A DNA stretch of 11,639 bases. Origin: Methanobacteriota archaeon (GTDB lineage: Archaea; Thermoplasmatota; Thermoplasmata; RBG-16-68-12). Below the pieces are notes generated by a model. The model was not told the DNA's origin, ran no database searches, and worked only from the letters and a program-made list of their open reading frames with translations. Positions 1 to 6,192 of the stretch are shown in pieces (position 1 is the first letter of the stretch; every line of letters begins with the position of its first letter). Location: assembly GCA_005878415.1 (NCBI GenBank), contig VBMM01000002.1:1-11639 (forward strand), read 5' to 3'. The translations under genes were made by a program, and so were the position numbers.

Positions 1-1
1 C

Positions 2-361
2 GACCTCCGGGGCGTCGGCGCCCTCGAGGTGAACGTCCTCCAGCGAGAGACGGACGTGTCCCTTGCGAAGTCGTTGCGTGAGGGGTTCGGGTTGATCGTG
101 AGCGAGTCGCTGTGGAAGCGGGTGCCTGTCGTGGGGGGCAACGTCGGCGGCATCCGAATGCAGATCAAGGACGGGAGGTCCGGCTACCTCGTCTCGAGCG
201 TGAAAGAGGCGGCGGACCGCACAATCCAGCTGCTCCGCGATCCGACTCGCCGAAAGGCGATGGGCAAGGCCGGACGCGAGCATGTACGACGTCATTTCCT
301 GATCACGCGCTACCTGCGCGAATACCTGCGGATCTTTGGAGAGCTCAAGGCCGCGAGCTGA
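2..361 (+). CDS. treT: Trehalose synthase-like GT4 glycosyltransferase, C-terminal part (5' truncated)
   Basis: The open frame runs in from the left edge and gives the last 119 residues of a GT-B fold, GT4-family glycosyltransferase. The fragment has the EX7E signature of retaining GT4 enzymes (EGFGLIVSE, fragment residues 27-35), followed by the GGNVGGI and GYLV stretches that bind the nucleotide-sugar donor. The words KSLREGFGL, GGNVGGIRMQI and HFLITRYLREYLR closely resemble the C-terminus of archaeal and bacterial TreT, which makes trehalose from NDP-glucose and glucose and acts in the cytoplasm. The stop is at 359-361. A GTG at 29 opens the same frame but lies inside the conserved domain, so it is not the start. 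The donor specificity cannot be read from this fragment, and a related trehalose phosphorylase-type GT4 enzyme is possible. The next gene is convergent, 30 bases away. Confidence 0.85.
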   Translation, partial: DLRGVGALEVNVLQRETDVSLAKSLREGFGLIVSESLWKRVPVVGGNVGGIRMQIKDGRSGYLVSSVKEAADRTIQLLRDPTRRKAMGKAGREHVRRHFLITRYLREYLRIFGELKAAS

Positions 362-366
362 GCGGC

Positions 367-382
367 GCGGTTCACGGACCGC
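367..382. terminator. Weak hairpin between convergent genes
   Basis: A 5-bp inverted repeat (GCGGT/ACCGC, 6-base loop) lies in the 30-base gap between the stop of the treT-like gene and the stop of the convergent HTH-10 gene. There is no T-run after it on either strand. It could mark the shared 3' end, but a stem this short is expected by chance in G+C-rich DNA. Confidence 0.2.
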
Positions 383-391
383 CCACACCTC

Positions 392-1075
392 TCAAGGGAG
401 GGACTCCCGCAAGATTCGACGGAGGCCGCGGCGGAGATGCTGGCTCACCGTGTTCCGGCTCAAGCCGGTCAGCTCGGCGAGCTTGCCGAGCCCGACCTTC
501 GCCGGGATGTCGAAGTATCCCAGCGTCCACGCGAGGCTCAGGACCTCTCGCTGGCGGCCCGTGAGTCCCTCGTCCGCGTGAGCGGCCGGATGGCGGATCG
601 CGCGGCGGCCCCGCAGCCGCCACCCGACCCCGAGGCCGTCCAACAACGTGAACACCTGGCGCGCGGCGCCGTCGTCGGCGAGGAAGGAGAGGGTCGCGGA
701 GTCCTTGCGGATGACGGTCGGCGTCGTCGGGGTGACGCGCGCCCCGAGGTCCTCGAGGATCGCCTCGAGCGCTCCCGGATTCCGTTGTCGGAGGAGCGCG
801 ACGTACGTGCGGCCGCCGTCCTCGACGCGCAGGACCTCGAAATCCCGCAGACGGTAGCGGCGCCGCAAGCGCGCGCGAGACCGCATGATCTGTTCGAGCG
901 TCCGCCGCGGACCCGATCGGACGACCCGGACGAGGAGGACGCGCTCGCGCGGCTGGAACGAATAGACGTGCAGGATCTCGACCGATTCGTTGTGGGAGAA
1001 GAACGCGGCCGGGACGACGCCTTCGCGAACCAGGAGGTCCCCGGGGACGTCGATGGTCAGCCGCCGCAACGGCAT
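392..1075 (-). CDS. Bacterio-opsin activator-type HTH-10 transcriptional regulator
   Basis: This is a 227-residue regulator. The last 58 residues match the HTH_10 (bacterio-opsin activator) domain: an LTGRQREVLSLAWTLGYFDIP helix pair, then a recognition region LAELTGLSRNTVSQHLRRGLRRIL. The N-terminal 150 or so residues form the sensor-like alpha/beta region usual in this archaeal family, and its ligand is unknown. An ATG at 1093 would add six residues (MITRNH). I prefer the ATG at 1075, because a TATA-like GATATA (1101-1106) then sits about 28 bases upstream and the transcript would be leaderless. The extra codons would also lie inside an 18-base palindrome (1076-1093), which reads better as an operator. 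The cupin/UbiA operon is divergent and shares the AT-rich promoter core, so it is a plausible target along with the gene itself. Family assignment is firm; target and signal are inferred. Confidence 0.88.
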   Translation of the reverse strand: MPLRRLTIDVPGDLLVREGVVPAAFFSHNESVEILHVYSFQPRERVLLVRVVRSGPRRTLEQIMRSRARLRRRYRLRDFEVLRVEDGGRTYVALLRQRNPGALEAILEDLGARVTPTTPTVIRKDSATLSFLADDGAARQVFTLLDGLGVGWRLRGRRAIRHPAAHADEGLTGRQREVLSLAWTLGYFDIPAKVGLGKLAELTGLSRNTVSQHLRRGLRRILRESLP

Positions 1076-1093
1076 ATGATTACGGGTAATCAT
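1076..1093. promoter_or_regulatory. 18-base palindrome, probable operator of the HTH-10 gene
   Basis: The sequence ATGATTACGGGTAATCAT has two perfect 8-bp arms (ATGATTAC/GTAATCAT) around a central GG. It abuts the preferred start codon (1075, minus strand) and lies between that start and the TATA-like element at 1101-1106, where a bound protein would block the pre-initiation complex. It is AT-rich in a G+C-rich region. The likely binder is the HTH-10 protein itself, which is an inference. If the ATG at 1093 is the true start, the palindrome would be coding sequence instead. Confidence 0.55.
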
Positions 1094-1095
1094 GC

Positions 1096-1109
1096 GCCTA
1101 GATATAGGC
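1096..1109. promoter_or_regulatory. Shared TATA region of the divergent HTH-10 and cupin genes
   Basis: GATATA at 1101-1106 is the only AT-rich core between the divergent genes. It is flanked by a perfect 5-bp inverted repeat, GCCTA/TAGGC, with a 4-base centre. On the minus strand it is about 28 bases before the ATG at 1075 (leaderless). On the plus strand it is about 36 bases before the cupin ATG at 1139, leaving a short leader that contains a GAGGG Shine-Dalgarno-like run (1129-1133). Confidence 0.5.
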
Positions 1110-1138
1110 TATCGTCGTGCTCGGTCCCGAGGGCATCG

Positions 1139-1513
1139 ATGGAGCCGGTTGCGGGCGGCAAGGGCGCGGTGGTGCGAAACCTCCCGGACGAGCCATGGGA
1201 GAAGGGCATCGGTCCGGGGATCGTCGACAAGAAGATCATGGGGCCGGGGGACAGCAACTTCATGCTCATGGGCCTCGCCCGCATGGAGCCGGGCGTGAAG
1301 TCGCCCCCGCACCGGCATCGATACACGCAGATCTTTTACATCCTCGAGGGCCGCGGCCAGATCATCGCTGACGGCACGACGTACGACATCGACGCGGGCT
1401 CGGTCGCCCGATTCGTCAAGGGCGAGACGCACACGGTCGTCAACCCGGGTCCCGGTCCGTTGACGCTGATCGAGGTCCGCGTGCTCCCCCGGGAGCAGAC
1501 GGTCTGGGAATAG
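1139..1513 (+). CDS. Small single-domain cupin protein
   Basis: This 124-residue protein has one cupin (RmlC-like jelly roll) domain. Cupin motif 1 is visible as PGVKSPPHRHRYTQIFYILEGRG: the HxH metal ligands are present, but the usual following glutamate is a glutamine (HRHRYTQ). Motif 2 is visible as GSVARFVKGETHTVVN, which keeps the last histidine and the asparagine. Such proteins bind a divalent metal and may act as small dioxygenases, isomerases or sensors; the substrate cannot be told here. The ATG at 1139 was chosen because a GAGGG run lies 5 bases upstream and the domain begins soon after. The same frame stays open to 437, but that part is antisense to the HTH-10 gene and has no protein-like composition. 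The stop is one base before the ATG of the UbiA gene, so the two genes are probably co-transcribed and translationally coupled. Confidence 0.85.
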   Translation: MEPVAGGKGAVVRNLPDEPWEKGIGPGIVDKKIMGPGDSNFMLMGLARMEPGVKSPPHRHRYTQIFYILEGRGQIIADGTTYDIDAGSVARFVKGETHTVVNPGPGPLTLIEVRVLPREQTVWE

Positions 1514-1514
1514 G

Positions 1515-2441
1515 ATGGCCTCCCTGCGGATCTGGTTCAAGGCGACCCAGCCGCACAGCTTCCTCGCCTCGCTGGTCGGCGTCGCGCTCGGCACCGCAAT
1601 CGCCTGGAGTCGCACGGGGAGGTTCGATGCGGCCGCGCTGGCGTTGACGGCCCTGGGCGTCGTGTGCCTCCACGCCGGCACGAACATGAGCAACGACTCG
1701 ATCGACTTCAAGCGCGGCGTCGACAACTTGCCTCCGCGCCTCGTGAGCCCCTTCACCGGGGGCGCGCGCGTCCTCCCGGATGCGGCCGTGTCCTTCGAGG
1801 CGCATCATCGGGTTTGGATGGGGTTCTTCGCCGCCGCCGCGGTGATCGGACTCGTCTTGGCCGCCACCCGCCCCAACGGATGGATCTTGCTCGCCCTCGG
1901 GGGGATCGGTGGGGCGATCGGGGTGTTCTATACGCTGCCGCCCCTCGCGCTCCAGTATCACGGCGTCGGCGAGATCGCGGTGGCGGTCATCTTCGGGCCG
2001 CTCGTCGTCCTCGGGTCGTACGTCGTGCAGACGGGCGCCGTCTCGGCGGAGCCGGTCTGGGCCTCGATCCCGCTCGGGCTACTCGTCGCCGCGTTCCTCC
2101 TGGTGAATGAGATGCCGGAGCACGAGACGGACCCCCGGGGCGGGAAACGCACGATTCCCGCGCGGATCGGCCTCGAGAGGTCCGTCGGGCTGTACGAGGC
2201 GATGGTGTTCGCGGCCCTCCTTCTGCTCGTCGTCTTCGCGGTGGCACAGCTCGTCCCATGGCCATCCGTGCTCGGGCTCATTGCAATCGTCCCGCTGTCG
2301 ACCGCTCGATCCGTCCTGCGGGCCCACTTCCGCGAGTATCCCGCGCACATCCGGGCCAACGCCGCGACGATCCAGGCCGTGCTGCTGCTCGGAGCCGGCA
2401 TGACGGCCGGCTACCTCCTCGCCGGCGTGCCGAACCTATAG
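1515..2441 (+). CDS. MenA-like UbiA-family membrane prenyltransferase
   Basis: This 308-residue, strongly hydrophobic protein with about eight or nine membrane segments belongs to the UbiA superfamily, which transfers a polyprenyl chain from its diphosphate to an aromatic or other acceptor in the membrane. The first aspartate-rich motif is intact: N57-MSN-D61-SI-D64-FKRGV-D70, very close to the NDxxDFKKGxD motif of MenA (1,4-dihydroxy-2-naphthoate prenyltransferase). The second motif is NEMPEHETDPRGGKRT (residues 198-213), with D206 kept and the first acidic position a glutamate (E202). The stretch YTLPPLALQYHGVGEI is also typical of the MenA branch. The start at 1515 follows the cupin stop by one base, indicating an operon. 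A menaquinone-type role is the best guess, but no other menaquinone gene is in the window, so the acceptor is unknown. Confidence 0.87.
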   Translation: MASLRIWFKATQPHSFLASLVGVALGTAIAWSRTGRFDAAALALTALGVVCLHAGTNMSNDSIDFKRGVDNLPPRLVSPFTGGARVLPDAAVSFEAHHRVWMGFFAAAAVIGLVLAATRPNGWILLALGGIGGAIGVFYTLPPLALQYHGVGEIAVAVIFGPLVVLGSYVVQTGAVSAEPVWASIPLGLLVAAFLLVNEMPEHETDPRGGKRTIPARIGLERSVGLYEAMVFAALLLLVVFAVAQLVPWPSVLGLIAIVPLSTARSVLRAHFREYPAHIRANAATIQAVLLLGAGMTAGYLLAGVPNL

Positions 2442-3332
2442 CCGGAACGCGAGCTCCGCGATCAGCGAGAGCCCGACGACGAAATGGGTCGCGATCGTCA
2501 GCGCTATGGCGGTCCGATACTCCCCCGATCGCCCCCCCGCACGCCGCAGGGACAGCCCAATGAGGGCGACGAACACCGCTAGGATGGGCATCCAGAGGAT
2601 CCCGCCACCGCGCACGAGCCAGAGCGCGCCGACGGGGTACGGGGCCAGGAGGAGGGCGACGAACGCCCGAGTCGCTCGGCGAACGCCGAGGAGCGTCACC
2701 GGGGTGCGCTTGCCCTTTGCCACGTCCTCCTCCCGATTCGGGAAGTAGCGGGCGAACGAGATGGCGGCGGCGAGGAACCCGAGGGTCAAGGAAGCGAAGG
2801 CACTCGACTCCACTCCCGCACCGCCGAATGCCACCGTCGCACCGACGGTCATGATCGGGCCGAACGCGAGGAAGGTCGAGATCTCCCCGATTCCGCGGTA
2901 GCTGAGCTTCAGGGGAGGCGAACTGTAGCTCCATGCGAGGACCGCGCCTCCAAGACCGAACGCGAGCAGGACCAGGTTCGCGGTGATCGCGACCAATCCG
3001 AGTCCCGCCACGATGCCGACTGCGAAGCACACGCTCCCCGCGCGAAGCACCGTCTTCGGATCCCGCGTCAGGCCGATCGCCGCGCCGCTGTCGAAGGCGA
3101 ACCACGCGCCGGGGGAGGAAGGCGGGACGGACCGGTCGAGTCCCTCATAGTATCCTTTGAACAGGTTCGCGCCCGCCTGGATGCCGACGAGCGACAGGAG
3201 GATCAGCCCGAGATCCTCCGGTCGGAACGCCGCGCCGGAGCCGACGGCGGCCGCGGTGCCTGCGAGCGCGGGCACGATCGAGGCCTCGAAGAGGATTGTC
3301 TGCGAAGCGCGGACCCATGCGATCGCCTTCAT
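2436..3332 (-). CDS. UbiA-family membrane protein with degenerate aspartate motifs
   Basis: This 298-residue integral membrane protein with about eight or nine predicted helices is a divergent paralogue of the adjacent UbiA gene. It keeps the UbiA scaffold words YSSPPLKLSYRGIGEI (136-151) and GKRT (207-210). The first motif reads N56-LFKGYYEGL-D66 instead of NxxNDxxDxxxGxD: the asparagine-aspartate pair is K59-G60, the next aspartate is E63, and three residues are missing. The second motif is N199-REE-D203, so its first aspartate is an asparagine. These residues hold the Mg-diphosphate, so the protein may use another substrate or have low activity. The start at 3332 has a CTTTAG element about 27 bases upstream, consistent with a leaderless transcript. 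Its 3' end overlaps the convergent UbiA gene by six bases. Confidence 0.82.
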   Translation of the reverse strand: MKAIAWVRASQTILFEASIVPALAGTAAAVGSGAAFRPEDLGLILLSLVGIQAGANLFKGYYEGLDRSVPPSSPGAWFAFDSGAAIGLTRDPKTVLRAGSVCFAVGIVAGLGLVAITANLVLLAFGLGGAVLAWSYSSPPLKLSYRGIGEISTFLAFGPIMTVGATVAFGGAGVESSAFASLTLGFLAAAISFARYFPNREEDVAKGKRTPVTLLGVRRATRAFVALLLAPYPVGALWLVRGGGILWMPILAVFVALIGLSLRRAGGRSGEYRTAIALTIATHFVVGLSLIAELAFRL

Positions 3333-3355
3333 CCGCGGGTCGAGCGCTCGCGCCC

Positions 3356-3363
3356 GCTAAAGG
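3356..3363 (-). promoter_or_regulatory. TATA-like element of the second UbiA gene
   Basis: On the minus strand, CCTTTAG is centred about 27 bases before the ATG at 3332, the spacing expected for a leaderless archaeal transcript. No Shine-Dalgarno sequence precedes the start. The sequence is a modest match only. Confidence 0.35.
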
Positions 3364-3431
3364 GTTGCGTCGCGCGCCGACGACGGTATCGCTTCTGAGA
3401 ATATCATCGACCGCGAAATGTTCCATTCTCG

Positions 3432-3443
3432 AATAAGTTAAAT
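3432..3443 (+). promoter_or_regulatory. TATA-like AATAAGTTAAAT before the STAND gene
   Basis: This is the most AT-rich tract in the 109-base divergent gap. It overlaps the ATG at 3442. If it is the TATA element, transcription would start near 3466, where an in-frame GTG begins the sequence VARGYRRKRFYSTPNRIL. That spacing (about 25 bases) equals that of the TTAAAG element before the SIS gene at 6193. Confidence 0.4.
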
Positions 3444-6036
3444 GCCCTTCGCCCGTTCCGGGCGCGTGGCGCGGGGGTACCGGAGGAAGCGGTTCTACTC
3501 CACGCCGAACCGGATTCTCACCCACTTGTCTGCGACGGCGGCGCACGAACCCGTGACGCTCTCCGTGCTGACGCAGGAAGGGATCGCCGCCTCGACGCAC
3601 TCGGGCCGCACGACGGCGACGAAGTGGCTTGCCCGCCTCGAGGCGAGCGGCCTCGTCGTGGGCGAGCGCGCGCATGTGCCGGGACACCGTGTGCGGAAGA
3701 CGGTGTACCGCCTGAGCCACGAGGGCTGGGTCGAGGCGATGAAACTCCGGGCCCGACTGAAGACCGACATCGTCGAGGTCGTCGCGCCCACGCTCGATCC
3801 GACGCCGATGCGGGTGTCGGACATTCCGGAGATCTTTCCTGCCTACGTCAACCTGACCGCCGTCGTTTCCCTGATCCGCCGGGGACGGCTCGACTTCACG
3901 AAGCTCCAGGGGATCGGGTCCGGCGCCGTCGCGCCGATCCTCTGGGGGGACACGCTCCGCCGGCTCGGTCGCGTCTTCGGACGCTCCGAGGAGTCCCGCG
4001 CCCTCGATTCCTGGGCCGCCTCGCCGTCCGCCGTGCTCGTCGTCACGGGGATCGCGGGGATCGGCAAGAGCGCGCTCGTCGCGAGCTGGCTCGTTCGCCA
4101 GCGACCTCGCCTGTACATCTACTGGTTCGAGATCCACGAAGGCACGACGCGGCCCGCGTTCCTTCGCGAGCTCGCGGCGTTCCTCGCCCGGCTGGGCCGC
4201 CGTGGCCTGACGAACCTGTTGCGAGAGGGCGGGGCGCACGCGCAGCCCGTCACGATGCGGGTCCTGGACCATGACCTGAAGGATCTGCCGATCCTCCTCG
4301 TCCTCGACAACTTCCAGCGCGCCAACCCGGATCTCGCGCGGTTCCTCCGCGGGCCGATCCTCGAGCTGTGTCAGTCGAATCCGACGAAAGTCGTCATGGT
4401 CTCCCGGACGGTCCCCGCGAACCTCGCGCGTCGAAAGGTCCCGAGGCGTCCGCGCGTCGAAGTCCTCCGGATCGGGGGTCTCGACCTCGATGCGTCCCTG
4501 TCCCTCCTGCGGGCGAAAGGGTTCGCGGGAGACGAGGTCGCACTCCAGCGCGTCGCGAACACCGCGCGTGGGCACCCGATCCTCCTGTCGTTCGCGGCCC
4601 AGACCGGTTCGATGGTGAGCGGCGAAATGACGCGCTACCTCGAGCGGGAGATTTGGCGGACCCTCGCCAAGGACGAACGCACGCTCCTCGAGGCGGCGTC
4701 GCTCTTCCGCGGCCTCGTGCCGCTCGACGCGATGCATTGCTTCACCCCGGAATGGCAGGCGGCCGTCCACTCGCTCCAGGCGAAGAACCTACTGGCGCCG
4801 ACGATCTCGGGAGGCGTCGTCGTGCACGATTCGATCCGAGAGTACATCAAAGACCGGTTGCCGGAAGCGCGGCGGCACTCCTTCCACTCGCTCGCGAGCG
4901 CGTACTTCCTCGACGGTTCCGAGATGCACGACCGCCTCGAGGGGCTCTTCCATCTCGTCGAGGCCGGGGACTTGAAGGGGTTTGGCGAGTTCCTGGCGTC
5001 CCGCGGCGCCGGCCTGCCCGACTCCGTGCCGGCCTCGGAGATGCTGAGCGTCCTGCGGAAGATCGATCCCGCGCGCCTCGAGGCGGTCCCGATGTGCGTC
5101 CTGCCCGAGGTCGTCGGAGATGCGTTGCGGGCCCTCGGGGACTTGCACCCCGCGCTGCTCGAGTACCGCCACGCGGTGCGGCGGTGCGAGGCCGTCGGCC
5201 GGCCGGAGCGGATCCCGCGACTCCTCCGGAAGATCGCATCAATTGAGCGGTGCCGGAATGAGCCGGCGAAGGCGCTCGGCCATCTCGTCGAGGCCCAGGC
5301 TCGACTCAAGGAACATCCGGACGGCGCGGAATTCGGAGAGGTCTTGAGGGAAATGGCCCTCTTGGAGAAAGGCCAAGGGAAGCTCGCGGAGGCGGCGGGC
5401 CACATGAACGCCGCCGTCGACCTTGCGACGGAGGGCTCGGCCCCCGGAGCGCTCGTGCGGGGTCTCACCGCGCTCGGGAGTATCGAGATGGACCGGGGCC
5501 ATCTCGATCAGGGCCTCGCATACAAGCGGTACGAGGAAGCCGTGCGGTGCTACGATCGCGCGTTGCAGATCGCCCGCCTCGTCGGCAATTTGCGGCTCGT
5601 CGCGTATGCGACGATGGATCGGTGCGCCTCCCTCATGGACATGGGCCGCGCCGCTGAAACGGCGAACCAGCTCGCCGAAGCGAAACGCCTCGTCCAGATC
5701 CTCGAGGAACGAGACACGCTTTCTTTGCTCTGCATCTATGAGGGACAGCGAGAGTTCGAACTAGGCCGGTGGGGCCGGGCCACTCGGCTCTGGGAGCAGG
5801 GCCTGCGCGGCCTCCGGGAGTTCGCCGACCAATCGGACTTGGCCCAGTCGCTCCTCTATGTGGGACGCTTCCACGTGGAACACGGAGATTCGTCGGAAGC
5901 CCGTCGATACCTCGACGAATCCGCACGGTTGGCCCGCGCCCTGGGGAACGACGCCCTGCTAGCGGAACTCGAACCGCTCCTCACCGACACCGACTCTCCC
6001 GCGAACCGTTCGGCCGCGCGACCAACGCGTCCCTAG
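3442..6036 (+). CDS. STAND-type regulator: winged helix, NTPase domain and TPR-like repeats
   Basis: This 864-residue cytoplasmic protein has three parts. Residues about 15-105 form a winged-helix DNA-binding domain (PNRILTHL, then TTATKWLARLEASGLV and a basic wing). Residues about 175-420 form a STAND/NB-ARC-like P-loop NTPase: Walker A GIAGIGKS (203-210), Walker B ILLVLDN ending at D289-N290, and a sensor-like VMVSR with R322. The C-terminal half (about 500-850) is helical and reads as degenerate TPR repeats, for example the AVRCYDRALQIARLVGNL and LAEAKRLVQ segments. In known STAND proteins, nucleotide-driven oligomerisation is triggered by ligand binding to the repeats, so this is probably a signal-responsive transcription regulator; ligand and targets are unknown. 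The ATG at 3442 is taken as the start, but the in-frame GTG at 3466 fits the TATA spacing better and would remove eight residues. It is divergent from the second UbiA gene. A long open frame on the opposite strand (3145-4770) is its shadow. Confidence 0.85.
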   Translation: MPFARSGRVARGYRRKRFYSTPNRILTHLSATAAHEPVTLSVLTQEGIAASTHSGRTTATKWLARLEASGLVVGERAHVPGHRVRKTVYRLSHEGWVEAMKLRARLKTDIVEVVAPTLDPTPMRVSDIPEIFPAYVNLTAVVSLIRRGRLDFTKLQGIGSGAVAPILWGDTLRRLGRVFGRSEESRALDSWAASPSAVLVVTGIAGIGKSALVASWLVRQRPRLYIYWFEIHEGTTRPAFLRELAAFLARLGRRGLTNLLREGGAHAQPVTMRVLDHDLKDLPILLVLDNFQRANPDLARFLRGPILELCQSNPTKVVMVSRTVPANLARRKVPRRPRVEVLRIGGLDLDASLSLLRAKGFAGDEVALQRVANTARGHPILLSFAAQTGSMVSGEMTRYLEREIWRTLAKDERTLLEAASLFRGLVPLDAMHCFTPEWQAAVHSLQAKNLLAPTISGGVVVHDSIREYIKDRLPEARRHSFHSLASAYFLDGSEMHDRLEGLFHLVEAGDLKGFGEFLASRGAGLPDSVPASEMLSVLRKIDPARLEAVPMCVLPEVVGDALRALGDLHPALLEYRHAVRRCEAVGRPERIPRLLRKIASIERCRNEPAKALGHLVEAQARLKEHPDGAEFGEVLREMALLEKGQGKLAEAAGHMNAAVDLATEGSAPGALVRGLTALGSIEMDRGHLDQGLAYKRYEEAVRCYDRALQIARLVGNLRLVAYATMDRCASLMDMGRAAETANQLAEAKRLVQILEERDTLSLLCIYEGQREFELGRWGRATRLWEQGLRGLREFADQSDLAQSLLYVGRFHVEHGDSSEARRYLDESARLARALGNDALLAELEPLLTDTDSPANRSAARPTRP

Positions 6037-6100
6037 TTCGGGTCCTTCGGCGGCGGGTCCATGGGTCACCTCGCGGCCCCTGCATGCGTCCGGGTTTGCC

Positions 6101-6108
6101 TTTAAAAG
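6101..6108. promoter_or_regulatory. Upstream TATA-like element TTTAAAAG
   Basis: This is a good TATA match in the 156-base gap before the SIS gene, preceded by G+C-rich DNA. Initiation about 26 bases on would give a leader of some 60 bases containing a GCCCG/CGGGC hairpin (6136-6154) and a three-codon mini-ORF (ATG at 6157, stop at 6166). The tract is nearly palindromic (CTTTAAAAG), so its direction is uncertain. Confidence 0.35.
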
Positions 6109-6164
6109 TGACTTGCCTTGTTCTGTTTTCCCCCGGCCCGATTCCCCAACGGGCGCATGTCGGG

Positions 6165-6170
6165 TTAAAG
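6165..6170 (+). promoter_or_regulatory. Proximal TATA-like element TTAAAG of the SIS gene
   Basis: TTAAAG, preceded by CGGG (a possible BRE), is centred about 25 bases before the ATG at 6193, right for a leaderless transcript. With the upstream element at 6101 it would make a two-promoter arrangement. Confidence 0.45.
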
Positions 6171-6192
6171 CTCGGCGAGGCGATGCCATCGC

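Noticed and set aside
1120..1131. CTCGG/CCGAG hairpin before the cupin start
   Set aside because: If transcription starts about 26 bases after the TATA element, most of this stem is not in the mRNA; a 5-bp stem is likely by chance.
437..1138. Long plus-strand open frame upstream of and fused to the cupin
   Set aside because: It is antisense to the HTH-10 gene, which has a recognisable domain; the extra residues are Arg/Glu/Asp-rich low-complexity sequence with no family resemblance. The cupin starts at 1139.
3145..4770. 541-codon minus-strand open frame
   Set aside because: It is a shadow of the second UbiA and STAND genes; composition is Arg/Glu/Pro-rich and no motif is visible.
5750..5766. 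AGTTCGAACT, similar to a tRNA T-loop
   Set aside because: It lies inside the TPR-like part of the STAND gene, and no cloverleaf surrounds it.
6109..6192. glmS ribozyme-like leader before the SIS gene
   Set aside because: The short hairpin has none of the glmS ribozyme's nested pseudoknots, and that ribozyme is known from bacteria. The gene also lacks the glutaminase domain.
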